Positions 10,423-21,808 of a DNA stretch of 30,453 nt are shown here, in pieces. The first letter of the stretch is position 1. Every line of letters begins with the position of its first letter. This DNA is from Aureobasidium sp. EXF-3400 (lineage: Eukaryota > Ascomycota > Dothideomycetes > Dothideales > Saccotheciaceae). The notes beneath the pieces are model-generated. The model was not told where the DNA came from. It saw only the letters and a list, made by a program, of their open reading frames with translations, and did not search any database. The translations under genes and the position numbers were made by a program. The stretch spans positions 1 to 30,453 of the forward strand of contig SWBL01000468.1 in NCBI GenBank assembly GCA_024195585.1, read 5' to 3'.

Positions 10423-12380
10423 CTACCAGGTAAAACTCTCCTCATAGAAATCAATCGTTGTAGTTTCGCAGCGTTCTCTGACGGCGCGCCTAACGTCGTC
10501 ACCCAAACCTCCAGTACCACAGACACTGACTGCCATTGCACCAACTTGCTTGGCCTGCTCTGCAGAAATCAGGGCACCGACGTCGGGCTTGCCAGGGAAC
10601 ATCTGCACCGAAGCGCTGGGCGAGTGAATCTCCTTGGTGCTCTTGGGACGAGTGACGAAGAGGAGAATGCGAAGACAATCGCGTCTCTTCTCCATGGCCA
10701 AGATTTCGGTCATCCAAGGACGAATCCACTCGAGATGCTCTGGGCTTTGGAGAATCCATACAAGAACGACCTTACGAGTGGCACAGGTGTTGTTGGCGTA
10801 GCCACCCACAAGCTGACGAGCATGTGGTACAGCATGGGTAATACCAACACCAGCGGCGAACAGCATGACATGGCCATAAGACTCATAAGAGTCAGCAGCG
10901 CCATAAGGACCCTCGACAAAGGCGTTGGTGAAGAATCTGCCATCTGGAGCATTCTCGGCCTTCTTCCAGAGCGTGTCGGTGAAACCAGTACGGCGACGAA
11001 TAATCAAAGACATGGTTGTCTTGCGTCTGGACAATACCTCGAGTGCGTCGGTTGGAAGTTTCTCAGAGGTAAGATCCTGTTCATCTTGACTCCAAGCGAT
11101 GGTGAATGGATGACTGGTCCACATGCCGACAGAAGGCAGATAGAGGTAGAGGTGTTGTCCAGCACGGAACTTCCAGGGACGTGCCATACGGATGGTGACT
11201 CTGATGGCTTCTCCAGCCAGAGCCTCAATTTCAGCCTTGGTTCCACCACGGCCAACGTTGTGACGAATCAAGATGACAATGCGTGCAGTACGCTCGAAGA
11301 CCCAAATGACAATTACACCGAGAATCAATATCTGCTGGGGAAGTGTCTTGAGGTGGATCCACACGGTGACAATAGCAATGATTGCCAAGACGATGTGAAC
11401 GTGGAGGAAAGTCTCATAGAATGCATGGCGAACGACAGATGGCGAGTGTAGCAACAGAGTGATGAATGCGCAGGTAGCCTAGTTGATAATTAGTGACTGG
11501 GAAAAGGATGCGAGGAGCAGGTACGACTTACAATTGTGCCAGTCAGGATGAGTTGACTACTGGCCATTGCCTTTCCAATGATGTTCCAACCGACAGCAGA
11601 TGAGGGAGCTTTGTTGATGTTAGCCGAGTTACTAGCACAAGAAAAGACAAAACATACCAGCCATAATCTTGCTTGCCATCCATGCAGCAGTATGAGCCAC
11701 TGCTTCGAGAACCACGATACGGCCGATCCAGCGGTGCATGAGGTTGTAAGTGTCAAAGGAAATGTCGAGCAACTTGATCAGTGGGTTGTTACGACCGGCC
11801 AGCAGGAACAGCGGCAACATGTTCATCACCGACAATACACCTGTACGGTTCCTGATTTCGGTAGCAACGTTACCACCGCTCCAATGAATGCTCACGACGC
11901 AAAAGGCGACATTCATTGCCAGGTAACCTGAGAAGGATATTAGCAATGCACACATTGGGATAACATATGCAGTCACGAACCGATGAGATACATGGTTTGA
12001 AGTCTGCCTGGCAACGTTCCCATGCTGGCTGCAGCCGAAAGCTTGAATTCACGGTTGTGTCGTCTACGGAAGAGAGGAGCATCGATGATGTTACGCCTCA
12101 GAGAAGCCCAGCCGGCGTGGGGATAGACAAAGTAATGCTGCTTCTCGTTCTCCAGGCATGCCAGCGTGCGAACATAGCGCAATCCAGTGACAGTGATGCG
12201 ATAAGTGAAGATGGCGGCGACAGTTGCGGCCCAGACGTAACCAAGATACCATTGGATGCGGTGGTTCTGATAGTAAGAATCGTAGAGCAGGGCCTTTTGC
12301 TCGGGTGTCATGTTGGGAGTGTAGGCGGTCACGGCGGTCGCAAAGGCAGCGAAGAGCAACGGAGTGCTGTATGATGCCAT
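10423..12380 (-). CDS. Fre-type ferric reductase transmembrane protein
   Basis: Four exons on the minus strand, 12380-11981, 11927-11658, 11608-11532 and 11478-10423, give 600 residues; introns are 53, 49 and 53 nt. The protein starts with a hydrophobic segment ending at TAY (possible signal peptide or first membrane helix). It then has several transmembrane helices with two bis-heme His pairs, each H-x13-H: His198/His212 (MHRWIGR...AHTAAW) and His277/His291. The C-terminal cytosolic half has the FAD-binding HPFTIAW (372-378), a nucleotide-binding AAGVGITH segment and the C-terminal EESFTW typical of the family. Such plasma-membrane enzymes use NADPH to reduce Fe3+ or Cu2+ before uptake. A specific metal is not assignable, and no iron permease or multicopper oxidase gene lies nearby. 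An NADPH oxidase is less likely given the overall pattern and C-terminus. Confidence 0.92.
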
Positions 12381-14314
12381 GTTGAAAGATTCTCACTGAT
12401 CAACAGGAGTTGGTGGTAAACAATGGAAGGATTGTAGAATCTAGACTTCCAACAAAATTGCTGAAGAACGGAAACAGGTGGCCGGCACCGTGGCTTCGAG
12501 GACGAGGGAAGTTGGAAAGGCTAGACCTGGAGGTGTCGGGAAATAACGAATGGACGACCAGCACAGCTGTCTTGAGGGTGTGAAGTCGGGAAGAGAATGG
12601 GGGATGGTGGCACGCAAGGTGAAGAATCCCAATCACGTAAATAGAATGACGGCACGCACGAGGGAAGGGGGGCGAGGTGTTGATTCAGAAGGAGTGTCAG
12701 AGATTTATCGTGCTTCAAACACCTGGACTCTTTACCCATCCATGCACGTTTCCCTTGTCAGCATGTGCCTCCAATGCGTTTTCGCGCCGTCTTGGTGGTG
12801 GCCGCTGTACGTTTGATTCCCTGCTGCACTGGGGCTGCAACATGAAACACGAATGGCGGGTCCGCTGAGACTAAGGAGCAGGCTTGCGGAGGCCTTGCGG
12901 TCAAAGCGACCACTGGAACTGCTGGTGAGGAGTTCCGAGCACAAAAGTCCTGCTCCTTAGCTTCGCTGGCGCTTCGTCGATCATGCTTCACACCCCTGCC
13001 AGGCACACTCTTGATTCGTAACTTGGGATCGATCTCTACATCCTGGTGTCAAACCATGGCCAGAGCATACTCCCGCAGCACAGTACAGCACATAATACAA
13101 AGTCTTGTCCTCTTCTCGGATCTAGACAACAAAAAAAGTAGTATAACCAGCGGGGATTCTACTCGTCGCGCGCCACAGTGTCACAGCCTCTAGCTTGAAT
13201 AATCACAGCCTATTGTTCTGTGTTGACAAGGCAAAAATGTCGGTTGGACGACGAGATTACCTGGCCTGCATGGTTGCGATCTGAAGACTTGAATCTTGCG
13301 CCCAAACTGCACAATTCCATGTCTCACACAAAAGAGCTTGTCTTGTCCTGCATTCCTCACTCTTTTCAGCTTCTTGCTGGCCTTGGAATTCGCTTGTCTT
13401 TTGACATCACTCGAAAAAGCAAGTCCACACACTCGCTTAGAGTCTGATTGATTGAGCCACAGCATCGTATTCCAAGTATCTACGTTAGCGAAGAGTTTCA
13501 GCTGCTTGGCCAAGATGTCGCCTGTAGACAAGCTTCGCAACCAATCGCATATTCTAGCGCTGAGCAGGATCAGCAGTAGGGTTGGAAAGGTGCGCTGGGT
13601 ATACGGTTTGCCGCCTGGTATTGATTCCGGTGCAGAGCCACGGATGTTTGCGAAAGCCTCTTGTCCCCCCGTTCTGTAGTCTGTGTTCACGAGCTGGACG
13701 CATCGAGAATGATATAATCGCTCATGACTGTAATCTCGGTGTGTGAGCTTCGGGATCCCGTGTCAGGTCTTACCTCAGTGTCTTGGTCAATTAACCACTT
13801 ATCTATCAGTGTAAGAAGAAGGAACGCGTGTCAATTTACGATGCCAGAAGGCTGTGCCCATATTCGGGATGGCGAGCCATGTGGTGCGATATATGCACGG
13901 ATGTCGAGCATACGGATCACCCAAATATCAGCCAAGGCTGGGATGCATCTACTTGTTATCTTCTTCCGATGGTTGTTCTGGCATGGACGGAGTGATAGAG
14001 CCGCGTGAGTGTCGTCTGAGACGGTAAAAGATGTTGTGCTCAGTCAGATAGTGTTGCATTTCCGTGAATCAGAAGATTTGGCACAAGTGAGTTTACTCTG
14101 AGCAGAAGAGAAAAGGAGCAAAGGCTATTGTAGAAAGCACCGAGTCGGGCATTCAACTTGCAGGAGTGAAGGAACCTGAAAGGGCACTGAAGTCAAAAGG
14201 GGAGAGCGCGATTAGGCTGACGTGGTCTGTGCGGGACGGGATTGCGACTTCTCCAGTTCTCCAGCGACAACGAGCGGCAGACAAGGACATTTCCAAAATC
14301 GCAACTCATCTACA
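12381..14314. promoter_or_regulatory. Divergent promoter region, ferric reductase / BBP
   Basis: About 1.9 kb between two divergent start codons. I see no recognisable gene. A 166-codon minus-strand frame at 13190-13690 shows no family features and is left out. The notable structure is the 12-bp inverted repeat at 12871-12960, listed separately. I found no full SreA-type ATCWGATAA site next to the ferric reductase start, only a single GATAA core near 12706. Confidence 0.5.
12871..12960. repeat. 12-bp perfect inverted repeat enclosing 66 nt
   Basis: The arms are 12871-12882 (CTAAGGAGCAGG) and 12949-12960, its exact reverse complement. The 66-nt interior holds smaller possible helices: GGTC/GACC around 12899-12911, and GGAACT/AGTTCC around 12914-12936. 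It could be a structured RNA, a very short TA-flanked MITE-like remnant, or chance. No second copy was noticed in the window. Confidence 0.6.
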
Positions 14315-16303
14315 ATGTCGTGGCGCGGTCAAGGCATCACTGGCAGCAACAACATCCCACTGGGTAACCGTCGCAGGTTTGGAGGCGAAGATGGCTCACC
14401 TCCTGCCGAGGAGAGCTACAGCAGCGGCCCCGTCGAAGGCGAGAGTCTCAAGCGCGGTCGCAGCCCCGTCAGAGGTATGTACGTCGCATCTCTAGTCGCT
14501 GCAAGTTACTCACCTTTACCTACAGAGCTGAACCCCGATGGCACCAAGAAGAGAAAGAAGCGCAACCGATGGGGTGACGCGACTGACAACAAGGCCGCCG
14601 GTTTGATGAACTTGCCTACCGCCGTCCTCGGAAACATGACCAGCGAACAACTCGATGCCTACACACTGCATTTGCGTATTGAGGAGATCAGCCAGAAGCT
14701 GAGGATCAACGATGTTGTCCCAGCCGACGGTGACAGGTGAGTTTCTTCTTGACCCTCTCCTCCCTTTGCTATCCACGGCTTAACCATTATCCAGATCACC
14801 CTCTCCGCCTCCGCAGTACGACAACTTCGGTCGTCGTGTCAACACTCGCGAGTACCGCTACAAGAAGCGTCTCGAAGAAGAGCGCCACAAGTTGGTCGAA
14901 AAGGCCATGAAGACCATCCCTGGCTACCACCCTCCTTCTGACTACAGACGTCCCACAAAGACCCAGGAGAAGGTCTACGTGCCTGTCAACGACTATCCAG
15001 AAATTAACTTCAGTATGATTGCTAACCTCTTTCCCCCCATTCTTCCCATGATGATGCATGTGCAGCTACAGTTGACTGCTCTTCTGCCCCTAACCACTCA
15101 CTGCTCTCATGTCCCATAACAGATACTAACATTTAGGGTTTTTTCCTACTAACAGTAGGCCTACTCATTGGCCCTCGTGGCAACACCCTAAAAAAGATGG
15201 AAACAGAATCTGGTGCAAAGATTGCCATCAGAGGCAAGGGTTCCGTCAAGGAAGGAAAGGGCCGCTCCGACGCCGCCCACACCAGCAACCAGGAAGAAGA
15301 CTTGCACTGTCTCATCATGGCCGACACCGAAGACAAGGTCAACAAGGCCAAGCAGTTGATCCACAATGTCATCGAGACGGTAAGTACTGCCCATCTGATC
15401 TGGCTACATTACATGGCAGAACACAAGCTAACACGAGTGCAGGCCGCTTCCATCCCCGAAGGTCAGAACGAGTTGAAGCGCAACCAACTACGTGAGCTCG
15501 CAGCTCTCAACGGTACTCTTCGTGACGACGAGAACCAGGCATGCCAGAACTGTGGTCAAATCGGACACCGCAAGTACGACTGCCCCGAACAGCGCAACTT
15601 CACCGCAAACATCATCTGTCGTGTCTGTGGCAATGCTGGTCACATGGCCAGAGATTGTCCCGACAGACAGCGCGGACAAGATTGGCGCAACGGCGAGCGC
15701 GGCGCTCCTGGAGCTCCTGGCCGCCCCGCTGGTCAGCTCGAACCCGCAGACACCGAGTTTAACAACCTCATGCAGGAACTCGGAGCTGGTGGCGCCATCA
15801 CTGGAAGCGCAGCTCCTGCTCGCATCGAAGCCGGTGGATATGGCGACGACCGTGGAGCAGCAAAGCCTTGGCAACGCGGACCTACAGCAGGCGGCGGCGG
15901 CGGGCCAGCACCTTGGAACCAAGCTCCTTCCGGTGGTGGTGGTCGCGAGCGCGATGTTGGAAGCTCGGGCGGAGCGGCCCCTTGGGCCTCTGGTGGTTCT
16001 GGTGGAGGCCGCGCAAACGACAGCTATGGAGGCTACAGTGGTGGCCACTCTTCGGGCGGCGCAGCTCCTTGGCAGCAACAACAACAAAGCCACGCTGCAC
16101 CTCAATACGGAGCTGGCTACGGTGGTTACGGTTATGGCGGAGCGCCCGGCTACGAGCAGGGCTACGGACAGGCAGCAGCACCTGGCATGGCACCATGGCA
16201 AGCTTATGGTCAGGCAGGAAGCCCGCCCCCACTCCCTCCAGCTGATATTCCACCACCCCCTCCCTCTGAGAACCCCCCTCCCCCTCCCCCACCAGGCGCT
16301 TGA
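14315..16303 (+). CDS. bbp: Branchpoint-bridging protein (SF1/BBP, Msl5 homologue)
   Basis: Five exons, 14315-14474, 14526-14736, 14795-15012, 15156-15379 and 15443-16303, give 557 residues. The start gives [17 protein letters not shown], the family N-terminus. Next come the helix-hairpin region that in SF1 binds U2AF65 (exon 2 and early exon 3) and a KH/STAR RNA-binding domain with [23 protein letters not shown] and VNKAKQLI (about residues 180-270). Two CCHC zinc knuckles follow, at residues 305-318 and 330-343. The C-terminus is rich in Gly, Ala, Tyr and Trp and ends in polyproline. The protein recognises the UACUAAC branch site in early spliceosome assembly in the nucleus. Introns are 51, 58, 143 and 63 nt; the first and last are multiples of three without stops, and the third is unusual (separate entry). 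Sec39 follows on the same strand 258 bp later. Confidence 0.95.
15013..15155 (+). promoter_or_regulatory. BBP intron 3 with two TACTAAC branch motifs and two acceptors
   Basis: This 143-nt intron is the longest in the gene. Its GTATGA donor follows AAC TTC A, and the AG at 15154-15155 restores [11 protein letters not shown] of the KH domain. Perfect TACTAAC occurs twice, at 15124-15130 and 15047-style spacing does not apply to the second, which sits at 15147-15153 directly against the acceptor. An additional AG at 15135-15136 lies only a few nt after the first motif. The second motif is too close to the final AG to serve as its branch site. Use of the 15136 acceptor would add 19 nt and shift the frame inside the KH domain. 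Confidence 0.75.
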
Positions 16304-16438
16304 ACAAGATTGGCAAAGGAGAGAGATGAGAATAGCTACGATATGTAGATAAGTAGTAGTATTGACGAGATTGGGCGAACGAAAGTCTTGTATCTTTGTT
16401 TGATTGAAACGATGTGCAGTGTGAAGGAGACAGTCAAG

Positions 16439-16489
16439 CTTCAGGTCTGTGTAGGCTTCAGATCTGTGTAGGCTTCAGGTCTGGACTGG
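16439..16489. repeat. Three tandem 17-bp repeats between BBP and Sec39
   Basis: Units start at 16439, 16456 and 16473 with consensus CTTCAGGTCTGTGTAGG. The second differs from the first at one base; the third diverges in its last bases. They lie 73-123 bp upstream of the Sec39 ATG, in the BBP 3' flank or Sec39 promoter/leader. Confidence 0.85.
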
Positions 16490-16561
16490 GCGTGTGACGC
16501 AACCGAAGTGTGGGCGGACAAGTTGCTCGCCGACTTGTTAGGTCGTAACAGAATCTTGAAC

Positions 16562-19500
16562 ATGGCGAACGAGTCGATATCGAGGCTGTCATCGGCGCAG
16601 TGTATACTGCTGGCAGTGCACTATGCCAGCGAGGCCAACATTCGCGCACTACACAGCTTCACGCCGCTGCGTCTGGACGTCCTGTCACCCGAGTTGGTCC
16701 TGCGCATCGTGCTGAGTTATCTACCAGAGACGGTCGACCCTTCGCTGTACACGACCTATGTGCGCGAAGTGGCCACACGTATCTACCTGGAACAGCAGGA
16801 GTCCTTGGACGTCGACACGTCGCCCGTAACGTCTCTGTCGTCGGACCAGGCGCAGAAGCGTGTTAACAAGCTCTCGACCGCAGACCTCAGCCCCCCGGCA
16901 TTCCCTCCCCATGCCCCGACCGATCTGTTGACCCGCTTCATCATTCACCGCGCAAACCGTATCGACGCTGAGACAGGCCTTCTCGCCCTGGTCCCACGCC
17001 TGGCAGAGCCCTTTCTCGACACCAACGACTATCTGCGTACCTGGTACGTTTCCGTCGTCCTACCCTTGCTTCGTCTCCGCTACGACTACTATCCCGGAAC
17101 CAAAGACCCGCCAATTTTGTCTACTTTTGAGAAGCTCGACGGTCACCAAGGCATCGACCTCTTGCTTGAAAACGTATCCAATGTCGAACATGACATCACC
17201 TCGTCCACCGACTCAGAAGGTGTAATCGCCAGAGACACCAGAGCCATGGTTGGTCCCTGGATGTACGGCCACACGGAGCGTAAGAGACGTCGTCTTTACA
17301 ACAAGAAAGAGCCCAAGCAGGACGAACACAACACGGTCCGCTCTCCTCCACGCACTGCTTTCATCAAACTCGATGGCGTCTCAAAGGAGGACAAGACAGG
17401 TCACGACTGGGAATATGTTTTCGAATGGATGGTACACAATGCTGTCCAAAACTTTGCCCTAGTCACCAACCTTATCGAAGAATGGGATGGTCCCGGAGAC
17501 GTTGATCTTGGTGGTTTCCATAATCCTCAAGACTACCTCGACGACGACACCCAAGCCAAGCTCGAACGCCAATACGCACAGGCTGCCTTTGCTTGTTGCT
17601 ACGCCGCCGAAGCTGATAGTCCAGAGACTATTGATGGCGCTCATGGAATTCTTGTGCGCCTAGCTCAACTGCTTGATTTCGAGCCTCCCCCGGAACTTGC
17701 CACTACTGTCACACAACTACCCAAGGTTGACAGGCACGCTGAGCTGTTACATGCTACTGATTCGACCATATACCTTGAGCCTGATGTTCTCTTACGCCCC
17801 GAACATCCTCTGGCCACCCCACGACTCGAAACTTATATGCTCTTACAAATGATGGTCTATTCGGCCTACCAACTTAATGGCCTTGGTCACAGCATTTCAA
17901 TACTCAACGCCGCAAAACTGCGCTTCTTCTCCAACGAGGATGAACAATTAGCGCTTCTGCTCAAGATCGTGCACGGATTGGCTGCCAAAGGAAAACGCGA
18001 CGAACAACAATGGCAGTACGACTACGACAGATTGATTTGGTTGTGGAACTGGAATATCGAACTCGAGGACCATGGCCGCAAAGGTGCCGGCATCTTCGGT
18101 CGGATCGACAAGTCGACCGTTGAACGCGAGTTGCTCAAAGTTCTAATCTCAAGTGGATGTAAGTCTGCAGATGAAAGTCTTGCTTCAGACATTGATAGGA
18201 TCCTGCGCCTCTCTGATGACTAGCTCTCAACCATACTGAGATTTAGTTTTCATTATCATTTCCTCGGTGGACATTCTGCGAAAGAACTAAACTCTAACAT
18301 TTTCATGATATAGGTTACTCTCTAGTAGACCGTCTATACTTCGGCTCCTCCGAAACTCGCCAAATCGAGTCAGGAGACGTGGAAAAAGTTGTCCTCGATC
18401 AGGCAATGCAGCTATACGACAATGCCAGCAACGGCAATCGAACAAGGGGTAACATGAAGAAAGCGCAAGACCTGTATGTCCCCCAGACAAACTCTTCCTC
18501 CGCACTTGGCTGACAACCTACCAGAATTATCCATTGCCAAAGTCAGTTCCCTCAAAGCGATGAGTTCAAGAAAGCTTTGGCATTGATCGCTGCGACACAC
18601 TCAATGTCCTTCTATTCCCTGACACTGCAACACGGTGTTCCTTTCCAGCCCGTAAATATTCGCGCTAGCTTGGATCCTCTGTCGCTCCTTCCAAAGCTGC
18701 TCGAGCAGAATGCCAACAGCTACACAAAGCTTGATGACCTCATAGGAATTGGTCGTAACCTGATAGCAGCTGGTCTACCACTTCGCAACGCTGACGGCGA
18801 TCTCGTTGATCGAACCTTGGAGACTGACAACGACAAGAAGACCAAACTCTTGGTTGCCGAGAAGAGGGTCATATACATGTGTGTCGAGGCAGCACTTACT
18901 GTCGGCGACTTTGAGACTGCATACTCGTATGTCGTCAATAGACTGGCCCCTCAAGACACCATACCCTCGTCATCATCAGAGGAGCAATCACAAGAAGACG
19001 ACGTATCTTGGCGTGCAGCCTTCCTCGCCGGCCGTTACAGACCACAGTCAAACGCCCAACCCACCCTCCGCCGCTTGGATCAACGCACCGAACTTCTCAG
19101 CCTAGCGCTCCTCCTCGCCCCTCCATCCTCTTTGTCAGAGGTCCTCAACATATGGCGCCGATGCGAAGAAGAGACCAACGCTCTACTCGCCGCCGAAACA
19201 GAAGCAGAAGAAGAATTTGACGATCGCGCAGACAAGCGGATCAGTGTACCCGGCGGCTTCTCAGACGTGTCAACCGAAGGCATGGTGTTTGGGCAGCCTC
19301 GCCGTGAGGTCGGCCGCTCCAATGCCGAGGCTAGACGAGGCGCCGACGAAGAAGCACCCATGGGATTGTTCGACGTGGCCCGGGGTGCCGCGAAGGCGTT
19401 CAGCAGGAATGCATTCCCCTTGCGTGTTGCCAGTGCTTCTGCAGCCTCGCAGCAGCAACAGCAATCACAGATGCACGCTCAGCAACCACTACCGACCGGT

Positions 19501-19647
19501 GAGGCCGCGCATGAAGGTACGGACGATGCTGGCAGAGTGCGCAGGCGAGACATGATTGCCAACACCGTGACTGGTGGCCTGGCTTCTGGAATTGGGTGGA
19601 TGTTAGGCGCAACCCCCGTTGACAGGAGTGCCGAGGATCGCCGATGA
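16562..19647 (+). CDS. sec39: Sec39-domain protein (Dsl1 tethering complex subunit)
   Basis: Three exons, 16562-18158, 18314-18473 and 18525-19647, give 959 residues. The ATG at 16562 has a strong context (A at -3, G at +4) and directly precedes the conserved Sec39 opening SSAQCILLAVHYASEANIRAL; the frame upstream offers only GTG. The Sec39 domain spans roughly the first 800 residues, interrupted by acidic linkers. Intron 1 (155 nt) joins ISSG to CYSLVDRLYFG; intron 2 is 51 nt. The Ser/Gln-rich tail ends in a conserved VTGGLASGIGWMLGA block. Sec39 (NAG in animals) is a helical-rod subunit of the Dsl1/NRZ complex that tethers Golgi-derived COPI vesicles at the ER. Retaining intron 1 would add 21 residues and truncate the protein at 571 codons counted from the upstream GTG. 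The neighbour BBP is functionally unrelated. Confidence 0.93.
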
Positions 19648-20337
19648 GAGCAATTTATGCAGCTCAGACAGTCTAAGGCCTATGTCTTTAGTCAGCGAGT
19701 GTACGTAGATGAACTGTAGTCTCGAGAAGCCTAGAACAAAGCCTAGACTATCATTGCCTCTCCAGAATGGCCAGATCAATCCTCGTGAATAGGGAAGCGT
19801 GTTGTCATCGGCTATAGGGCTTGACCGCCTCTGCTCATGCGTTGTCAAGAGACTTCGGTCACAGAGCGGTGAACATGGCATTTGATCTTGGATACAGATT
19901 TACATCGTAGTCGGATCGTCGATTCGGGGAAAAGAAAATAGCATTCGATGGACAAAGGCCGAATTAGAAGGAAGACAGAAAAGCCAAAACTGCATGCATC
20001 GCTACCAGAACCGAACAGGCAAGAACGCTATGAGTAATCTGCCACCAATGCTCTTTCCATCTTAAATCCCAGAGCAAAGTAGAAGTGAAGACCATGACCG
20101 TAAGTAGAAAGAAAACGAAAGAATCGAGAACTATCGAAGTGGAAGAAGTGGAAACGTGAGCGATGTAAAAACATTGGCAATCGACCAGCTCGAGAAAATA
20201 CAGATAGCCACCGGGTAGAGGAGTGTCATGAGAGTGAAGTGATTTAGAGCCAGACATGCATGGAGCCGAGTAAAAAGAGACCCGACAAGACGTGGCATTG
20301 CTGAGAGCGAGCATTACCGTGCGTCTCGCGAAAGATG
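19648..20337. other. Convergent intergenic region, Sec39 / Rua1-domain gene
   Basis: About 690 bp between converging stop codons, expected to hold both 3' UTRs. A 116-codon minus-strand frame (19964-20314) starts 24 nt after the Rua1-domain stop and has two hydrophobic stretches, but no family resemblance. It is not called as a gene. Nothing else was recognised. Confidence 0.5.
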
Positions 20338-21808
20338 TTAGTACGTGAAGTCACTGGATGGTGGGCTTCTAGCTACGGCCGAGGGATCACACTGTATACT
20401 GTCAGGTTGTGGTCAAATGTGGTAAGGAGACAAGCATACCTTGTAGGCGTGTCTGAACCAAGATGTGTGGCTCTTCTTTCCACCATTTAGCACAATCCAT
20501 TTGCTGCACGATCCACAATATCCTTCCCATCCTTTGTCGTCGGCCAAGGCTCGGGTGCGAGTGGGACGTGGGAAAGGCGTACCCATAACAGTGACGCCAT
20601 GGCAAAAGTTTTTGTGGTCTAGTACTTCTGTCAGCACATCATCCAGACAGAAGAGGGTATCACTTACACCAATAGGTACTACGCTTCAGACTCAACCATT
20701 TGCCAGGGCGACATGCTCCACACCATCCCTCTCGCTGCTTGCCGTCGCCTCTGATCCAGCGCGGCATATATAAATGGTTTGGGTCCTTGAGATTGCGTCT
20801 CTGTGGCACCATGGTCTTGTCTTTCGGATTCATATCCTCGGAAGGTGGATCCACCATGTCCGTAGGAGGATCGGGTATGAGGTCTGTCAGGGTTGTGGTA
20901 TTTGTGGTTGCGAGACTGGCATTGTCATCGATATCCCAGCAAGAGGAAGTTGGTGATATCTGGGCGCGCGGTGTGACCATCGAGACACCAAGTTTGGAGA
21001 AGTAGGAGGTCCTATCGTGGTCGGGCGAGTGGCCGAGATCTTGAACGGTAATATTCGTAGGATATGGAGGTACAGTATGAGACGTTGTCTGTGACCAGTC
21101 CCATGCGCCGATGTCATGCTTTTCAGTATAGTAGCCTTCGCGTACTTGAGGTTCGTCGTGAGAAGCGAAGGTATAGTGATTCGTGTTCGCAAAATGTCCA
21201 TTTCCTGTAACAGAGCAGGGCACATCGGCGCCGTTTTCGTCAGGAAGCCTACTCTGCGCGTGAGGCTGATACATGTGCCGACTTGAACCATTGTAGTCGG
21301 GGGGCATCGCATCATAGGTCCAGGGTATCTGATGGCTGGTCACGTCCTGAGCTCCATGATATGAGCGTTGGAGCAGCCAGTCATCCGTGGTTGGCTGATG
21401 AACGTAGTGCCCAACACCCAGAGTAGGGTTCAAGTATGTCTGGGATACGCTACTGTCCCAACCCGAAGGCGTGTATCCATGTCCATTTGCTCCTGGCCAG
21501 GCTTGAGGATACCACGCGTTATTTGACGAAGTCAGCCACGCTGCTCGTATTAGCAGACGCGTTCTACTACCACCGAGCAACATATACTCACGTTTAGGTT
21601 GGGCATCATGAGCCACCCACTGGAATTGTGTATTGCTATCGTCCAGCGATGGTTGCGAAATGTCTTGATGGTGTTGTTGATAGTGGGATTCCTGGCTTCC
21701 ACAGCACACAGAGTCGTCGGTAAATGATGTCTGTTGATTGGCCAAAGATGAAGACCGACGGCAGAAATTAGGTCGCACCGTGGGAGGGTCCACCAAGGAC
21801 GAAGTCAT
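20338..21808 (-). CDS. Rua1 C-terminal domain protein (putative transcription regulator)
   Basis: Four exons on the minus strand, 21808-21592, 21540-20668, 20618-20440 and 20391-20338, give 440 residues; introns are 51, 49 and 48 nt. The first 320 residues are disordered (Ser, Thr, Tyr, Gln, His, Pro), as in fungal activators. The C-terminus is the Rua1-type domain: LYMPRWIRGDGKQREGWC, then CGAC with a later YHKNFCH, and CGSC with a later WFRHAYKC. These Cys/His sets look like two zinc sites. The last acceptor was chosen because it supplies the final Cys of HAYKC; an alternative AG 7 nt earlier gives a quick stop without it. Rua1 in Ustilago activates a glycolipid (ustilagic acid) cluster; this protein's targets are unknown, and no such cluster is present here. 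Confidence 0.82.

Noticed and set aside
10399..11451. 350-codon plus-strand frame opposite the ferric reductase
   Set aside because: It mirrors the coding exon of a clear Fre protein on the other strand and has no family features.
13190..13690. 166-codon minus-strand frame in the ferric reductase/BBP gap
   Set aside because: No recognisable motif, splice partner or protein-like conservation could be seen.
15488..16352. Long alternative frames on both strands over the last BBP exon (237 and 286 codons)
   Set aside because: They come from the GC-rich Gly/Ala/Pro codons of the BBP tail; the zinc knuckles and polyproline tail identify the real frame.
19964..20314. 116-codon minus-strand frame with two hydrophobic stretches after the Rua1-domain stop
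   Set aside because: It lies in the expected 3' UTR, and an ORF of this length is not unlikely by chance in a 690-bp gap.
7713..21591. Apparent excess of stop-free introns of length divisible by three (F-box, BBP twice, Rua1-domain)
   Set aside because: Seven of about 20 introns are multiples of three and four of those lack a stop, close to what chance predicts.
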